A DNA stretch of 64,000 nucleotides from Metridium senile. Lineage: Eukaryota; Cnidaria; Anthozoa; Actiniaria; Metridiidae. Location of the stretch: the NCBI GenBank assembly GCA_949775045.1, contig OX459095.1, forward strand, positions 34,648,768-34,712,767. Reading direction: 5' to 3'. The notes beneath the pieces are model-generated. The model ran no database searches, was not told the DNA's origin, and worked only from the letters and a program-made list of their open reading frames with translations. Shown here in pieces: positions 34,594 through 46,315 of the stretch. The translations under genes were made by a program, and so were the position numbers. The stretch's first letter is position 1. Each line of letters starts with the position of its first letter.

Positions 34594-36600
34594 CTAAGTA
34601 ATTCTTTTTGCATACTTGAAACCTTTCCATCCTCCATGCTTATAGAGGGACAAGCCATGCTCAACTCGTCTGGTTAATACTTCAGGGAGGAACGCCCTTC
34701 GATAAAAGTGATCTATCCTTGGTAATGCAAATCTATGCCACCACTCCCTATCAAAGTATACTCTTTCAATGCTTAAATTTGTTGGACCAAACCAAACTAC
34801 CAAATCAATCCAATCCAAGTTACAGACAAACATTTGTCCCTGGACTTGATAGAAGTACTGATGACCATGTTTTAGTTTAGGAGTCTGACTGTCCTTCATT
34901 GTCAAAAAGAAGTTTTTGTCCTGACATGCTTCTTGAACACTCATTCCTCTTTTGGAATAAGGACACTTGACCTCAAGTCCACCCTGCTTCTTTCCCTTGG
35001 CATTGGGGTCAAAAACACATCGGTCAAGGCTTGCTCCATACTCTGGTCTGGCTTTTGAAATGATTGTCCCCACTTCCCAGACTTTCAAATTTCCATTGCC
35101 CTCTATTGCTTTGATAGCAATGTAGTCCGTCAACAGCTACAAATTCATTTAATTGTCCATATTCAAGAGCTGGGACAGGCTTTCTGATATCAGAAATATA
35201 CATCATTCTCTTTAAAAGTTTATCAGGCTCAGAGATTCTGACTGCAGCAGATTTGAAATTTGAAGCAGTTAACTTGATTCTCTTCAAATCCCTCCATGAC
35301 TTATTTGTGCTTTGACCTCTTGTCATCCTCTCAATAGTGTCTATTTCGTTGTCATCAGTTTTCTCAAAGTAAATATCAATCATTGACATGAACTTCATAG
35401 TAGAAATGTTATAAAAATCATTGAATGGCAAATCAATTACTTGACAATGTTCTATTTCAATATCTGGTGCGTTTTCAGGAATGGACTCACACACATTCTC
35501 AACAATCACATTCCCATCATCAGCGGGCTTAGGTTTGATATCGTAGAACAAAAAGAATGAGCTGCTTTGCATAGATTGACCAAGCTTCGAACACAGTGTT
35601 TTGAGACGTTTCTTGTCGGGCTGTCTATCTTCTGGAGCCCTTGGATCATAAAGGCTGCTCTTTGTAATTTTTCTTGATTCTTTCCCAAAGTGATACTTTG
35701 TAAATACAATGTCATCTACAGGTTTAGGCAGAATCTTTACATTTCGTGGAACATTCCAGCTGCACAGCCTTGATGTGCACGATACTGGCTCGCGACTTTC
35801 TTTTAACCCTCTATGGCTGAAGTCCTCCATGGCAAACAATACCCCACCAACATGATTGCAATGGCCATGACCATGTACTCCTCTCCTATCAAGAAAATGA
35901 TAAAAGAGATAAATAAATATATCAAGAACAAATATGATATCACATATTATGGCAGGTAAATATTTACTATCCCTCTATAAAAGCATGAAACAGTAACACT
36001 CTTATTATGTAATCTCTACACTTCTAGCTCAAGGGTCTCACAATAGATACTTACCCTGCTGGACACGTACAGGCAGCTTTCAACACATATCCAAGTTGAC
36101 TGAAAGAGATAATGGCCTTGTATTTTGCTTGCTTCATTGATGCCAGCACTTCTGCTTTAACATATACAATGTTAGATGGACAGCCAACCTGAAGATCTTT
36201 AATGTGTCCCTCTTTAAAGAATTGATATGCTTTAAGTTTTTTGTATGCTGAAGTCTGTATAGACGAATGATTGTATTTCGTTGTCTTGATGACAAGGTAT
36301 TCGTAGAGCTGTACCAAATTGAAAAGAGGTAGAGTTCGTAAGTCCTTACTCCATTGGCATTGCGATCCTTCGTTAGCCCTTCGTTAGATTTAACGTTGGA
36401 CACAACATTTATTAACGGCTTTTCATGTTCTACGACTTCTATCTTCTCTGGATTTTCGTTTCTTTTCTTTTGGAAAAGCATGTGGCAACGAAGGACAAGG
36501 TCGCATTTTTTCCCACTCGTAGGCTGGCCATTACGCTTTAAAATCGTAGTTCTTCGTTTTTTAAGCCTTTTAACTTATCTAGTGACGAGGCAGTTTCCAT
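34594..36600 (-). pseudogene. SAP-SWIM-YqaJ protein gene, broken by frameshifts
   Basis: Two exons, 36600-36055 and 35885-34594, with a phase-consistent intron. The start is METASSLDKLKGLKNEELR, then KRNGQPTSGKKCDLVLRC in another frame: together a SAP (DNA-binding) motif split by a one-base loss near 36535. Next, WSKDLRTLP and a SWIM zinc site, ACTCPAG on exon 1 and HGHGHCNHVGG on exon 2. The YqaJ nuclease/recombinase fold follows, with EYGQLNE, YGASLDRCVFDP and LEVKCPYS (the Asp, Glu and Lys of the exonuclease site are present). Besides the SAP lesion, an 11-bp tandem duplication (AACGAAGGGCT, about 36370) and an extra ~25 bp near 35125 break the frame. YqaJ exonucleases act on DNA ends. This copy looks recently inactivated. 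Confidence 0.75.
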
Positions 36601-37597
36601 TGTCTCATTTCATGTGAAGTTTCTTGTTTTAAAAGCTAATAATACTTGATTTAGATGATGAACAGTTGGTTTCTATGGCTTTTTGACTTGTTGTTGCGTT
36701 TCTATACAGGCTAAGCCTCGCTTTCACGCTGCAACTAAGCCTGCGGTTTGTAGTCCAGCGGTTGATAATAAAGAACTCGAAAATGGAGTATTCGCTCAAA
36801 GTTGTGTTATACGTATTAAACTCGAACAAAGTTAAGGCTTTGAAGTTGTGTAAACATTGAGTCTCTATCTGTCATCGGGATCACGAAAGGTCACCGAACC
36901 AACCAACTCCAAGGGTTTTTCCTCTCTCTCTTTGACATGTAAGCGATATTAAAGCGGGTTTTAAAGTAAAACTTTCAACATATATCCGAACTGTAAACAG
37001 TCTTGCACGTTGTGTATGCTAATTATAATAATTTGCCGTAAAAAGTTTCACAGGAATTGGCCAGTAACAAAACGAGTAGAGGACTGGGTACTAGTTTGCC
37101 TAATTAATGTCATTAAGGAACAAACTTCATAATTAAAGAGAGCACATCAAGATATGTTAGATTCCTGAGTTTGGTTGTATTTGGTTGTATTCTGACCAAG
37201 ATACACCCTCATAAAAATGCCTAAAAATAGAAGGAAATGTATGGTTTGGAAGGACGCCTGTCCTTCCAATCCATACATTCCTTTGTAATTTTGGGCAGTT
37301 TTGAATGGCTGTAACTCACTCAATATCCAACCAAAAGCAACAAATCTCTGGAATCTTACATATCTTGAACGGCTCTTCTATATTATGAGGTTCATTTCTT
37401 AATTACATTAATTAGGAAAACTAGTACCCAGTCCTTTGCTCGTTTTGTTACTGGCCAATGAATCACGCAACACTGCGATTAGGACGGATAATGACACTTT
37501 CGTTGTTATATTTATTTGGCCATAAAATACGTTTCGTTAAATATCTCGCTAAGGAAAATACATTTTCAAAAGATTTTGATTTTATTCGAAGGTTTAT
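36601..37597. other. Intergenic, contains family G element
   Basis: Upstream flank of the SAP-SWIM-YqaJ gene, then a 402 bp inverted-repeat element (separate entry). I see no exon. Confidence 0.5.
37057..37458. mobile_element. 402 bp long-TIR MITE (family G)
   Basis: TTGGCCAGTAACAAAACGAG...GGACTGGGTACTAGTTT at the left pairs with AAACTAGTACCCAGTCC...CTCGTTTTGTTACTGGCCAA at the right. A second palindrome, GGAAATGTATGG...CCATACATTCC, sits at the centre. The termini and the ACTAGTACCCA block are shared with family F at 28425-28627, so the two belong together. Confidence 0.85.
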
Positions 37598-38831
37598 TCA
37601 TCGACTAAAAAGTTCCTGAAATAAAACAAAAATTGGCCAGATTATAGGTCTGAAACTAGACTGTAACCTTAATTGAATAATGGATTTTATGGCAATATCA
37701 GATAGAAATAATTGATCATGATCTTGTGCATTAAAGTTATTTTTTGGATTAACAATGATATCTTCAAGAAGATCTTTTGATTGAAGAATATCATAATATG
37801 CAACGTTGACCCAGCTGCCAATAGTTCTAAGTAACTCTTGGCGATCTAGTTCATAGAAGGGCAACTCTGAGAGATAATTATTCTCAGAGGCTGAGATTAA
37901 CTACTTGACTTAAAGTACTGATAATGACTTACATTAAATTTACAATCAAATTGAGTTAATTGTAGTAGTAATTGAGATTATGATCGAAGTAGTTAATACA
38001 AGGAAAATGATGTAATATATTAGAACTAGATTTAACCACATGAATGGTCTTTTTTAAACTTAGCAATGTCTTCATCTTTAATGAAAGTGAATGTTTTTGC
38101 ATGTTCTTTCCCCTTTAGAAAAATCTTACCATTCTGTGTCCATATGAATTTCCATTTGAGCCTCTTGCGTACCTTGTTAATTTCTCCAAAGAGTCTTGGG
38201 AGTCAGTGTGTGTCAGTGATTCAGATACGTAGATTTTGCCCGTTGAGTTTAGGTTGAGGTTTGGCAGATCCTTTACCGTTTTCTTCATTAGATTTTTACG
38301 ACTTTCATAGATCTTGTCTTTCTTACTACCTCTTGTAAACTTTACGATGATCTTAGGAGCTGTATCTGGCGAGTAAGATGGCAAGGGGTGCGCTGTGGAG
38401 ATTTCTTCGGTGGAGTCAACGTGAACACCAAGACATTGCGCAACCGATTCAACGATGTCTTCTGTTGGTTTAATGCCAGTAATTTCCAAGCAGTCTCGTC
38501 TTATATACTGGGCTAGTTCGTCTACGTCTGTCAACGCCTCGTTAGCTCTCATATCTACTATCTTTATATCCTGCTTTAGCAATGTTAAATCTTTGTTGTG
38601 TTGGTGTAACTTCTCTTTCGATGATCGGTAACACTCAAGTAAATCATTGTGCTTATCAGACATATTCTGTACAGATTTAGTGAGTTCAGAGTAATTCTTC
38701 GTTAGTTCTTGTAGTTTACTCCTTATAGGAGTTAAATATTTTAGAATAAGATCCTTAACCTGGTCTAGTGAGACCATAATAGCGTCAGTTATGGGAGACA
38801 AGAAAAACGTGACCTTCCGCCATAACGACAT
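37598..38831 (-). pseudogene. LINE 5' region remnant: ORF1 plus start of ORF2
   Basis: The first frame (38831 to about 38180) is a coiled coil (KSVQNMSDKHNDLLE..., DLTLLKQDIKIVD) followed by the ORF1p-like block YIRRDCLEITGI and PKIIVKFTRGSKKDKIYESRKNL. After a one-base shift near 38200 it continues (LFGEINKVRKRLKWKFIWTQ) to a stop at 38032. This is the RNA-binding chaperone type of LINE ORF1. A further frame at 37864-37598 (LPFYELDRQELL) resembles the segment preceding an ORF2. No RT follows, so the element is truncated. Confidence 0.65.
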
Positions 38832-39010
38832 ATGCTAATCCCTGGAAGACTAAAAGTACATTCCAGTCATCCACTTACATTTCAATGTATGTACATTTTC
38901 TTTGTTACCCCGATAACATAATAAGCTAAGGCGTACAGCAATTAGATAATTATATTCACATTGTATTAACCTAACTGGCATAACAAAGGATTTATTGATT
39001 TCACATGTAA

Positions 39011-39109
39011 TTTACAACATTCGCGTCCGTGTTGTATCGGCTATATACAATCACGCGCCTTCGGCTTGTGATTGTATATGCCGATACAACACGGCCGTTC
39101 ATGTTGTAA
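39011..39109. repeat. Near-perfect 99 bp palindrome
   Basis: TTACAACATTCGCGTCCGTGTTGTATCGGC is mirrored by GCCGATACAACACGGCCGTTCATGTTGTAA, with a TTCGGC turn in the middle. It is a strong cruciform candidate, MITE-like but very short. Confidence 0.85.
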
Positions 39110-39569
39110 ACATTACTTATAATATTTGTAATAGTTTTGTACAAAATGATGCCAGTGAATTACCAAATGTTTTAAAGATATATAATACCATTATTGACCT
39201 AGAATGCACATAAGTCTACTGAATATCAAGTAGTTCTTCAAATAAAACATTCCTCAAGAAGTGCATTATAGAAAATATTAATATCTTAACAACCGGCTTC
39301 ATGCTTTGTTTCTCTGGTTATTCTATAACCTGTATTATTCAACAAATTAGAACAACGTAGAATATTACTGATGGCAACTGTCTTATTAAAACATTTTGTG
39401 ACATAAAAGAACAAAGATCCCATTGTGATGCAAAATATGTACTATATTCTTTTTCCAGTTCTCAAATTTAAATTAAACAAACAAAAGATGCAAATTAACA
39501 ATAAAAAGGGAGATGTATTGAAATACGGAACCCGAAAAAAAAAATAAGGTCGCAAGTGAAGGTAAAATC

Positions 39570-42000
39570 ATTCTGGGGAGTGTAGCTTAGGTCTCGATAG
39601 TATTTCGTCCCTTATGCAGCTAAGAATCCAAGTACTCCAGTAGCACTAGTTTCATATTCATAGTCTTTTAGCTTCAGCAACTTCATAACATTGTACACAA
39701 ATTGTGTGCGTTCAGTGACAATTGTCTTAAATGCATTTCTGCTATTCAAAGCTGTAAACTAGTTCCAGCTGTCCCAAGCTCATCCCTTTCCATCAAGGGC
39801 ACGAGTGCACGCACCATCAGGGCGTCTAGTTTTCATGTCTTCATGGTATGTTCAAATTGAGCAACTCCATTTCCTAGAATTTGAAGATGTTTTCTCCATT
39901 TTCTAATCAGGTGCCTCCGATCAGGGAACATCACCATGGGTATTGTTTGAGTAGCACCAAATCCCTTCATGTCTTCAATCACACCATTAAATTGAAATGA
40001 TTCATAATCTATGACATTTTTTTCTTGGCTTTTTCTTTCTCAAATTGTTCAATATAAAATTTACACACTTCGGCATCCTCGAAAGCTCTAAGGCCTATCA
40101 CCATTATATCATTATGTCCACCCCATAGCATAATTTGATTAATCCAATACCTCATGAGGACAAAGTCCTGTCTTTTGTATACAGGTTCCATAGCCAAAAG
40201 AAACGTAGGTATGTTTTCCTGAAGTGTAGTATGCACAAATGCTTGGCTTGTTTAGCTTTTCCGGAATCTGCACTTTGTACTATATTATTAATATCCTGGG
40301 CTGTAGAAACAACCACATTGTTTTCTGTCGCCAATCCCACAATTCGGTTTCCTTGCACTCTGTAGGAATAATAGCAGTTGCATCTACAACCAGAACAAAA
40401 CGAACCGAACAAAACATCCATCATATCCAATTTTGCAATAAAAATGGGCTGTTCGTTGTAAGGTACGCTCTTTTTTTGATTGATTTTCAATTAAGTTTCT
40501 TATAAGTGCGGCAAAATCAGAGGACTCTTTAATTGGATTTGTCAAAACAGCAGCTACCTTCCGAGTCAATCTCAGGAACATAACGGTTAACATTATTCTT
40601 TTCAGCATGTGTTTTCATTTCCACTATCATTGAATTCCACTAAATATTAGAGCTTGTACCTGACGCTTGTCTTCAGAAAGCCTGTCATATCAATTGACCG
40701 TCCCTTGACTTTCCAGGGCTTGAACAGAGGTGCTTTCATCATTACAGGTATGAATAAAACTTAAAATCTCTATGCCAAAGGGCTATGAGAGTGCAAAATA
40801 AGCTCAGTTAAAGAACTCTATAATAGTCCTGTTTTTTTTTTGGCTTCAAGAGTTTTTCCCTGTAACTGTAAATCCTTTGCCTTTTGAAGATTTTAAAAAT
40901 GAGGCAAGTTCCTTTTTTGTGTGTTCAAGGATTTCTTTGAGTATGCCCTTCGTCTCTGACTTCTTTTTAACACTCTGCAGTTCCCCCAACAAGCCTCTTC
41001 CCTCTCACATTTATCGAATTTCATCTCTCATTGTTTAACATGCTAAATGAATAAACAAATAGTGTACTAAAACTGAGAAATAAATATTTTTTTTACAAAT
41101 TAACTTGATCGTGATGATTGGGACGTAATATTGGTCTACCTGATTGCACATAGTCGTTCCCAAATGCTGTTCTTACATACATTAAAAGCTTGGTTACTAG
41201 TGACGTTGGTAAAAAATGCATAAATATATTATTATAACAGATTTTGCTTAAGTTGTAATATTTTAGTTGCTCTGTAGTTAGTTTGATACACATGTAGTCT
41301 GTTCATGCTATTCCACTATTCAATCATCTTTCCATTCTCTTGTACTTTAAGTTTAGGAAGAACGCCCACCATAACTGCAGACTGCAGTGTCGATTTCTAG
41401 TGAGGAATTATACTGTTCTTTGGGGGCTATGCCCCAAACAACATGATTGTTGTGCGGAATTTTTCACATCCAGAGAATAAATTCTCACTCCCTAAACGAT
41501 CAAAGAGTTACTGCAGTACTTCCACAATTGCCTCTGGAAACGTTTTTGTATAGGCCTATTTTGTTGGTGCTATTTTGCAGCACACTGACAACACTAACCC
41601 TTGACTTCTGTCCTCTCATCTTCCATCTGTTTGGGAGAACGTGATCATTATCAATAGCAAAAAGGCAACTACCCTTTGGAAATACTGATTGTACACTTGT
41701 TAGGTTTTCATCCACTGCTTGAGTGTGCTGTAGCTACCACCTGGCAATGACGTTCCAAATAGGTTCACAGCAATGTTTGAATTAGTGGTAGAGAGAATAA
41801 CAGTGTTTGTCTTGAAACTAAATGGTGCAACAAAAGTTTCCCCCCAAAGTGAATAGAGATGCTCAATGTCAATATATTTCACGAAATAACTTGTACTTGA
41901 TATACAAAGCGCGTAGTTGATTGAAGAAGTGAGTTTCCTTTCTAATAATTTCTTTTTTCTAATAGTTTCTAATGTTTTCACAATTCCAAGGTTTTTGTAT
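39570..42000 (-). pseudogene. Degenerate transposase-like gene, many stops
   Basis: Scattered coding-like blocks on the minus strand: GGSYSTLKQW at about 41730; FAxDNDHVLPxRW-like sequence near 41660; KVAAVLTNPIKESSDF and ENQSKKERTLQRTAHF near 40500; VLFGSFCSGCRCNCYYSYRVQGNRIVGLATENN near 40400; MEPVYKRQDFVLMRYW and HNDIMVIGLRAFED near 40130. They change frame repeatedly and are cut by stops. The block order (YSTLKxW, AFDNxQV, then later domains) suggests a single decayed, multi-kilobase transposon protein. I cannot name the superfamily. Confidence 0.45.
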
Positions 42001-42001
42001 A

Positions 42002-42838
42002 CTTTAAAGGCCCTCTTGCATCCAAGGTGCATTGCAGCCGTTTGTTTATGTTTTGAAAATATCTATTGTTAAAAGTCGCTCTCTAATTGGTTAGAAAACC
42101 GATCCCGCAATGCGGGTTACTCACGGGTTTTTCCAGTTGTTTGATTCAGGCTGTCAAGTTCGAAGGCTTCGAAGTGTTTGTTGTTTCGTGTACTAAAAAA
42201 AAATGATATTATGCATGGAATCCGAAACGTTAATGTCCATGGATATTACTGCAGATGGTCAGGATGACGACGTGAATGCATACGGTTCAAAAAATGATTA
42301 CATAAACATCAATACATTCAAGAATATACTGTTTCATTTTGATGGCTTTCTCGAGTGTTGTTTAAAAAACCATTTCACTATGACAAACATATTTCGGATT
42401 ATAACAGCAGTTGCGTCTTCATTCCTTGTATCAACATTGACACGATGCAGTAGGACTTCCACAAATACACTATCGGCGTTTCTTTCGAAGCCAAGTGCGA
42501 TTTTTTATCTCCCTGAATAGGTCGAACATAGAGCTTCTGATCCTTTATAGACATTTAGGTCGCCCAGGAAGACGACAGACCTTCCACGACGTCGGGTCGA
42601 CATTTACATCAAACATAAGTATAAAAAAGGCCGGAACGACTGAAATATTATCCCAGAAAGCTTTATTAGATATTAACTTATATATATTTTTTTAAAAATA
42701 TGAAAATTAACTTTTATAACGAACGATGGAAACAGATATAATTGGATATTACTTTTCTTCACAAATATTGCTATTTTCCGTATGTAAGAAAATCATCGAA
42801 GCGCGCAATGCATCTTGGATGCACCTGGGACTTTAAAG
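42002..42838. mobile_element. 837 bp element with ~35 bp terminal inverted repeats
   Basis: CTTTAAAGGCCCTCTTGCATCC...GGTGCATTGC on the left is mirrored by GCAATGC...GGATGCACCTGGGACTTTAAAG on the right (about 42804-42838). The interior holds an open frame of 105 codons at 42203-42520 on the plus strand without recognisable motifs. It is likely a non-autonomous DNA element inserted between the transposase-like and RecQ-like pseudogenes. Confidence 0.65.
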
Positions 42839-42889
42839 AACTCTGGAAAGTAATCTTGTATATACAATCCAATTTAAAGACCGGTGCAT

Positions 42890-44166
42890 ATCATATTGTG
42901 TATTTTGTAACTGAAAATCGGAAGTTTTCGAGATTTGGACTTATGTTGATATTTGATGGTTTGTCCATCAGCAACTCCTGACATATTACTGCCTGAGTTT
43001 CTTCATCTGCTGTTGCAGTTAATGCAAGTATGGGTACACCTAAAATATGAATACGAATCACAAGCTTACTACACATATCGACTTAACAAGTAGGGGTACA
43101 CCTAAAATGTGAATATGAATCACACGTTTACTACACATATCAACTTAACAAGAAGGGGTTCACCTAAAATATGAACATGAACCACAAGTTTACTACACAT
43201 ATCACTTTAACAAACCGGTACAATAAAGAAACGAACGTCATGAATTTAAAAGGAAAATTGTTAATCGGAAGAGGGTTTTTCATTTAAATTAAATAATATC
43301 AACTGCAAGCATTTGATAGTGTGCTTTTGATCTGTCTCATTAAATTAATGCCAATATGTATATGTTAAAAATAGAGTAGTTTTTAATAAGTCTAATTTCT
43401 CAAATCCTACAGGATGTAGGATATTGAATTTATAAGATAGAGTATAGCCCAATATAGAAGATTCCTCAGCTTAATTGAGTAGTTGTCTTATTTCTCAAAT
43501 CCTCCAGGCTTCAACTCAAGCATTTTTCTTTCGAACACAACACAACCAAGAATTCAAAAAGGTAAACAAAATCGTTAGATCCTTTCCTAGCGATATGTTG
43601 GACCGTTTACGTACAGTACTACAGAGAGCGTGGTCTCGAAAGCTGTCCATAAGCACTTCAAAATGGTTGTTGTTGTCTTCCTTTCGCTCTGATTCTTAAA
43701 ATGTGAATACAAAATGTTAGGCCATTTAATTAACGGTAATGCGATAAAACAACTTACCTTTTACCGGACCAGGTTTCTACAGTGTGACATTCCACAAAGT
43801 CGTTGATGAAGTCGTGAAGTCGAATTCTTCAGTTTGTTTTGAAATTCACGAGAGAGGACTCCTTCAGCAGAGCTTAATAATAATTAAAAACTACAGTCCT
43901 TCAAATCCTGGGTTTCAAGTTGTGACAAATCTGCCATTGGGAAACCAATTGCGTTCATTCCAACACATTGGTCTTTAAGGCTTAATGCTCTACATTGGCT
44001 TGATGACCAAAACAACAGCTCCATTGATGCTTGCAAACGTTTTACCATATCCAGTCAGTAGTAAAGCCAGAACATCTTATCCATCAAGCAAATCATCAAT
44101 AGCCATTTTCTGTTCTTGTTTTAAATGACTGAAGAGAGAAGTATTAGAAGCACTCAAAGACGCCAT
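42890..44166 (-). pseudogene. RecQ-like helicase pseudogene
   Basis: Three blocks in RecQ order: 44166-43985 (MASLSASN..., QEQKMAIDDLLDG, stop, then DVLALLLTGYGKTF, a Walker-A-like site); 43979 to about 43745 (CVGMNAIGFP, LLSSAEGVLSREFQ, NSTSRLHQRLCG); and 43040-42890 (GVPILALTATADEETQ, motif III). The DEAH block is not legible. Stops occur after LLDG and near KPM. It differs from the intact RecQ at 7.9-9.9 kb and belongs to another subfamily. A 62 bp tandem repeat sits over the 43.0-43.2 kb end. Confidence 0.8.
43032..43216. repeat. Tandem repeat, 62 bp x3
   Basis: GGGTACACCTAAAATATGAA and variants start at 43032, 43094 and 43156. Each is followed by TTTACTACACATATC and TTAACAAG. Confidence 0.9.
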
Positions 44167-44913
44167 CTTTGCTGTACAATCTTGCTAAAGTTTTAACATG
44201 ACGAGCTTCATGCGATTTTTATCTAGTGGCACCCTGCCGATGTTGTGCGATTGAATCGCAGAACATCGGCAGGAGGCAAAATATTACAGGAAATAGGTGA
44301 CAAAACTTCTATCATCAAATACGCATTTTAATCTGGTTCATCAGTATACAAGGCCAAACAAACAGTCCTTTAAAAAACGCGAGCCTGGCGGACGATAATG
44401 GATTAATTTACAAGACTAATTCTGAAAAAGGAACGATAATTTTGGCAAATTTGCCGCTTGATATTTTTGATAATGATAATAACTTTTGTCGGTCATCTTG
44501 TTTTATTGCGGCCCTTTTAGCGTCATGTTATTGTCCAATCATTAATAAAAGTTACAGTATTAATTCAATAAACCTATACTGCACACAGTAAACCTCCCGT
44601 AAACTTTCACTTTGGTAGTGGTTTAACTTGAATAACTCGGACTTTCCAGTTTAATTAGCCCCCTTGTTCAATTATTAAAAACATAAAACATAAACAAACT
44701 TTCTTTGATACAAACGAAAATAGAAAGTAAGAAAATGGAAAAAGAACAAATAAACATATCATAGAGTTAGTCTATTAGTCTATCATTCAATCAAAGTAAA
44801 AATACTACCTAAGCGGAATTAATAAAAATCACAGTCCAGTAAATATCATAGTTCAATAAATTGTAGTATTCATAGTATTTAGTGTTTTTTAGTTCGGTGC
44901 CACTAGTATTCAG
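44167..44913. other. Intergenic spacer
   Basis: No exon seen. A short palindrome at about 44230-44275 (CCTGCCGATGTTGTGCGATT / AATCGCAGAACATCGGCAGG) is the only notable structure. It is followed by AT-rich sequence containing the 3' flank of the kinase gene. Confidence 0.5.
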
Positions 44914-45987
44914 TTATACCACCACTCCTGACAGCCTTGCAGCAACAGCTTGTGCAGTTTTCGGACGAAGGCCTGGCTGATCACTAATGCAAGACAAGTA
45001 TAACTCCTTGATACTTGAGTAGGAAGAAAGACTGTGATTCATTACTTTCTTTGCCACGAACCTTATTATTCTGCCAAGAGAGAAGATGTCGCTTAAGGTA
45101 GATGGGCAAGAACCACCAGACAGCACCTCTGGAGCGATCCAATGATAATATTTCGGATCCTTCTTTTTGCCATGTTGTGCCATACTGATTCTGACACTCT
45201 TCCCGAAGTCAATTATGACAGGTCTCCATTTGGCTTTTGTGTAATGAAGCACCACATTGTTTTCCTTAAAATCGTTGTGGAGATATCCACGATTGTGAAT
45301 AAAGCCCAGTGCCTTATCCAACTCTGTCAAGACTCGTAGCCACTCCGCATCTATATTATCGTTAATGAGTTTGACGTCGATTGCAGTGGATATCGTGTAG
45401 GCTTGAGTACTATCACTTCCCCCATGAAATTGAGTGACAAGCATGAATGGCTTTGATTTTAAAGATACGCCTATCAGTAATGGCAAACAAGGGTGATGTT
45501 CTGTTGTTTGCAGTCCTTGGATGATTCTTGCCTCCTGAATCACTGCATCCGTTGCATTTTTCTTAAATTTTTTTATTACTACCGGTAGGTTGCCACGATA
45601 CATACCCCGATAACAATTACCGAAGCTGCCGCTTCCAACGTGGTCTTCATGATCATAGCTCAACTGCTCTCTGTGAATCTTCGGAATTAATTTGTCCTCA
45701 GTTCCGGAACTATCTTTCACGCGGTTCGGTTTTGCTAAACTCACCATTCGAAAGCCACGAGTCAAGCCAGAGGGACCTGGAACGGCACGATCATCAAGAG
45801 TCGGTAATTGCTCATTCGTGGTTGTTTTAACTACTGGTACTTTAGAAAAATCCTGACGCTTAGCCAATTCCTTCAACTGTTTCCGAACTTCCTTTAGTCG
45901 CGCTCTGTAGCGGCGCTTTTCCTCTTTTCTCTCTTCGGCTGTATGTTTTCTAAAAACCGCTTTCTTTTGCGTACCACCCGAGCTCAT
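44914..45987 (-). CDS. Protein kinase domain protein, intronless
   Basis: 357 codons. It begins with a highly charged, probably coiled N-terminus (KEEKRRYRARLKEVRKQLKEL). The kinase fold then shows GSGSFG (glycine loop, residues 118-123), VVIKK (ATP lysine near 139), HNDFKENN (237-244, catalytic loop with D239, K241 and N244), DFGK (260-262) and APE (285-287). The usual HRD arginine is Asn. All phosphotransfer residues are present, so it should be active; substrate and pathway are unknown. It lacks introns and lies head-to-head with a zinc-finger gene 328 bp away. Intronless kinases of this sort appear to be expanded families in cnidarians, as far as I know. Confidence 0.85.
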   Translation of the reverse strand: MSSGGTQKKAVFRKHTAEERKEEKRRYRARLKEVRKQLKELAKRQDFSKVPVVKTTTNEQLPTLDDRAVPGPSGLTRGFRMVSLAKPNRVKDSSGTEDKLIPKIHREQLSYDHEDHVGSGSFGNCYRGMYRGNLPVVIKKFKKNATDAVIQEARIIQGLQTTEHHPCLPLLIGVSLKSKPFMLVTQFHGGSDSTQAYTISTAIDVKLINDNIDAEWLRVLTELDKALGFIHNRGYLHNDFKENNVVLHYTKAKWRPVIIDFGKSVRISMAQHGKKKDPKYYHWIAPEVLSGGSCPSTLSDIFSLGRIIRFVAKKVMNHSLSSYSSIKELYLSCISDQPGLRPKTAQAVAARLSGVVV

Positions 45988-46315
45988 GATTGAGCTACTT
46001 GTGATATTAACGGAGGAGCTCGATTGAAATTACCTGGACGTTTTGACTTTTTAAGTTTTCAGTACTGAAGCTATCACAAGAAATCGCGTTTACCGGCTAC
46101 TCAGATGACACTATAAATAAACGGTAAACGGAAAACGATTGGCTAACAAGAAATCATGACGGTAAATGATTGGCCAACAATAAATGACCGGAAATGTAAA
46201 CAGTGTAATCTGAGTAGTCGATGCTGTAAACACTATTCCTCGTGGTCTTTAAAGCTGGTCTTTAAAGCCATCTTGTTTGAGTTCTATTGATCAGTGCTAT
46301 TGCTAAATAATTACA
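45988..46315. promoter_or_regulatory. Bidirectional promoter with inverted repeat and paired CCAAT boxes
   Basis: 328 bp between divergent starts. GTTTACCGGCTACTCAGAT (about 46088) is mirrored imperfectly by ATCTGAGTAGTCGATGCTGTAAAC (about 46210-46235). Between them lie two ATTGG motifs (GATTGGCTAACAAGAAAT and GATTGGCCAACAATAAAT), i.e. inverted CCAAT boxes spaced about 30 bp apart. TATAAATAAAC is at about 46110. The structure could be a MITE that now serves as promoter. Confidence 0.5.

Noticed and set aside
36314..36355. A 41-bp mini-intron in the SAP-SWIM-YqaJ gene
   Set aside because: GT...AG borders exist, but the supposed intron itself reads as conserved protein (WSKDLRTLP). An 11-bp duplication upstream explains the frame change better.
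42203..42520. 105-codon plus-strand frame as an independent gene
   Set aside because: It is inside an 837 bp TIR element, has no recognisable motif, and its composition is not clearly protein-like.
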